From NCBI RefSeq assembly GCF_003722315.1, contig NZ_CP033580.1, positions 743,001 to 807,000 on the forward strand: a DNA stretch of 64,000 bases, written 5' to 3'. Both the position numbers and the translations under genes were made by a program. Shown piece by piece: positions 63,743 to 64,000 of this stretch; position 1 is the first letter of the stretch, and every line of letters starts with the position of its first letter. The notes under the pieces are model-generated. The model was not told the origin of the DNA, did no database searches, and was given only the letters and a program-made list of their open reading frames with translations. The stretch comes from Thermoanaerobacter ethanolicus JW 200 (GTDB lineage Bacteria > Bacillota > Thermoanaerobacteria > Thermoanaerobacterales > Thermoanaerobacteraceae).

Positions 63743-63780
63743 AAAACAAGGAGAGAAGAAAACCGTCTCCCCTTGTTTTT
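63743..63780. terminator. Bidirectional terminator
   Basis: AAAACAAGGAGAGA pairs with TCTCCCCTTGTTTT with one mismatch; A run on the left, T run on the right. It separates two convergent genes. Confidence 0.85.
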
Positions 63781-63781
63781 A

Positions 63782-64000
63782 TTATTGCTCTTTCACATTT
63801 TTGAAGTAGTTTTCGAGCAATGCAATTACTATAATTCCCAGTATACCTCCTATTATAGCTGTTATAAGCTGAGGTGTTGTAAAAGCCTGTACAATTTTTA
63901 GGGGAACTTTTACATTAAAAAGCTGCATTATATATTTTACTGATAAAGCAAGCCATATAAACTTAACTACAGCACCCACTATCATTCCTATTACTTTGTT
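63782..64000 (-). CDS. Membrane protein, 3' part (gene continues beyond the window)
   Basis: The minus-strand frame is open to the window edge (NKVIGMIVGAVVKFIWLALSV...) and ends at 63782 with a basic tail. Two hydrophobic helices are visible (VVKFIWLALSVKYIM; LITAIIGGILGIIVIALL). The pattern recalls the last helices of ECF-transporter S components, but this is too short to decide. Confidence 0.55.
   Translation of the reverse strand, partial: NKVIGMIVGAVVKFIWLALSVKYIMQLFNVKVPLKIVQAFTTPQLITAIIGGILGIIVIALLENYFKNVKEQ

Overview
The window is low-GC chromosomal DNA of an anaerobic, sugar-fermenting, probably thermophilic Firmicute. Gene content (glycine cleavage system with split P protein, many PTS loci, iron alcohol dehydrogenase, 2-hydroxyacyl-CoA dehydratase-type activase, group IIC intron, dense IS load) and style (strong GGAGG ribosome sites, ATG/GTG/TTG starts) fit Thermoanaerobacter or a close relative. 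This is judged by eye, without database searches. No rRNA, tRNA or CRISPR array was seen.

Layout. (1) 1-1.56 kb: end of a sugar ABC transporter (ATPase 3' end, permease). (2) 1.59-9.6 kb: glycine cleavage block. gcvT-gcvH-gcvPA-gcvPB run leftwards behind a tandem glycine riboswitch; lipoate ligase, a lipoyl-domain dihydrolipoyl dehydrogenase and an OsmC protein run rightwards. (3) 9.64-11.55 kb: a group IIC intron sitting just behind the OsmC terminator. (4) 11.6-12.8 kb: an aminotransferase. (5) 12.9-22.7 kb: a sugar locus with a PRD/EIIB/EIIA regulator, SIS isomerase, EIIB, UlaA-type EIIC, split transketolase, class II aldolase and a PFK homologue. An IS separates the regulator from the rest. 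(6) 23.4-30.6 kb: a glucitol PTS locus (dehydrogenase, SorC-type regulator, GutM, EIIC, EIIB, EIIA, fructose-6-phosphate aldolase-like enzyme), broken by a second copy of the same IS. (7) 30.6-34.1 kb: an IS1182-family element and decayed IS256 and PTS EIIA relics. (8) 34.1-39.9 kb: a sigma-54 regulated locus with a PAS/AAA+/Fis activator, an exact -24/-12 promoter, an old-yellow-enzyme type flavoprotein and a two-subunit aconitase X. (9) 40.4-50.5 kb: truncated PRD regulator, iron alcohol dehydrogenase, penicillin-binding protein 1A, a lipoprotein gene broken by an IS110-type element and a frameshift, and an M28 peptidase. (10) 50.5-52.2 kb: another DDE IS placed on the peptidase stop codon. 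(11) 52.2-58.4 kb: DUF89 protein, then an ArsR regulon with four near-identical 20-bp operators controlling small redox proteins, two permeases and a disulfide oxidoreductase. (12) 58.5-64 kb: flavodoxin-like reductase, a TetR regulator with a large palindrome, two DUF2229 proteins with an ASKHA activase, a CDF metal exporter and the 3' end of a membrane protein gene.

How it works together. Glycine is sensed by the riboswitch and degraded by the Gcv proteins; the neighbouring ligase and dehydrogenase supply lipoylation and the L-protein function. The two PTS loci deliver phosphorylated sugars or polyols into transketolase/aldolase chemistry. The most novel-looking units are the sigma-54/enoate-reductase-like/aconitase X locus, the four-operator ArsR redox regulon, and the UlaA-type PTS linked to a GmhA-like isomerase, transketolase, aldolase and atypical PFK. 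Several genes carry IS scars that change their ends, starts or continuity.
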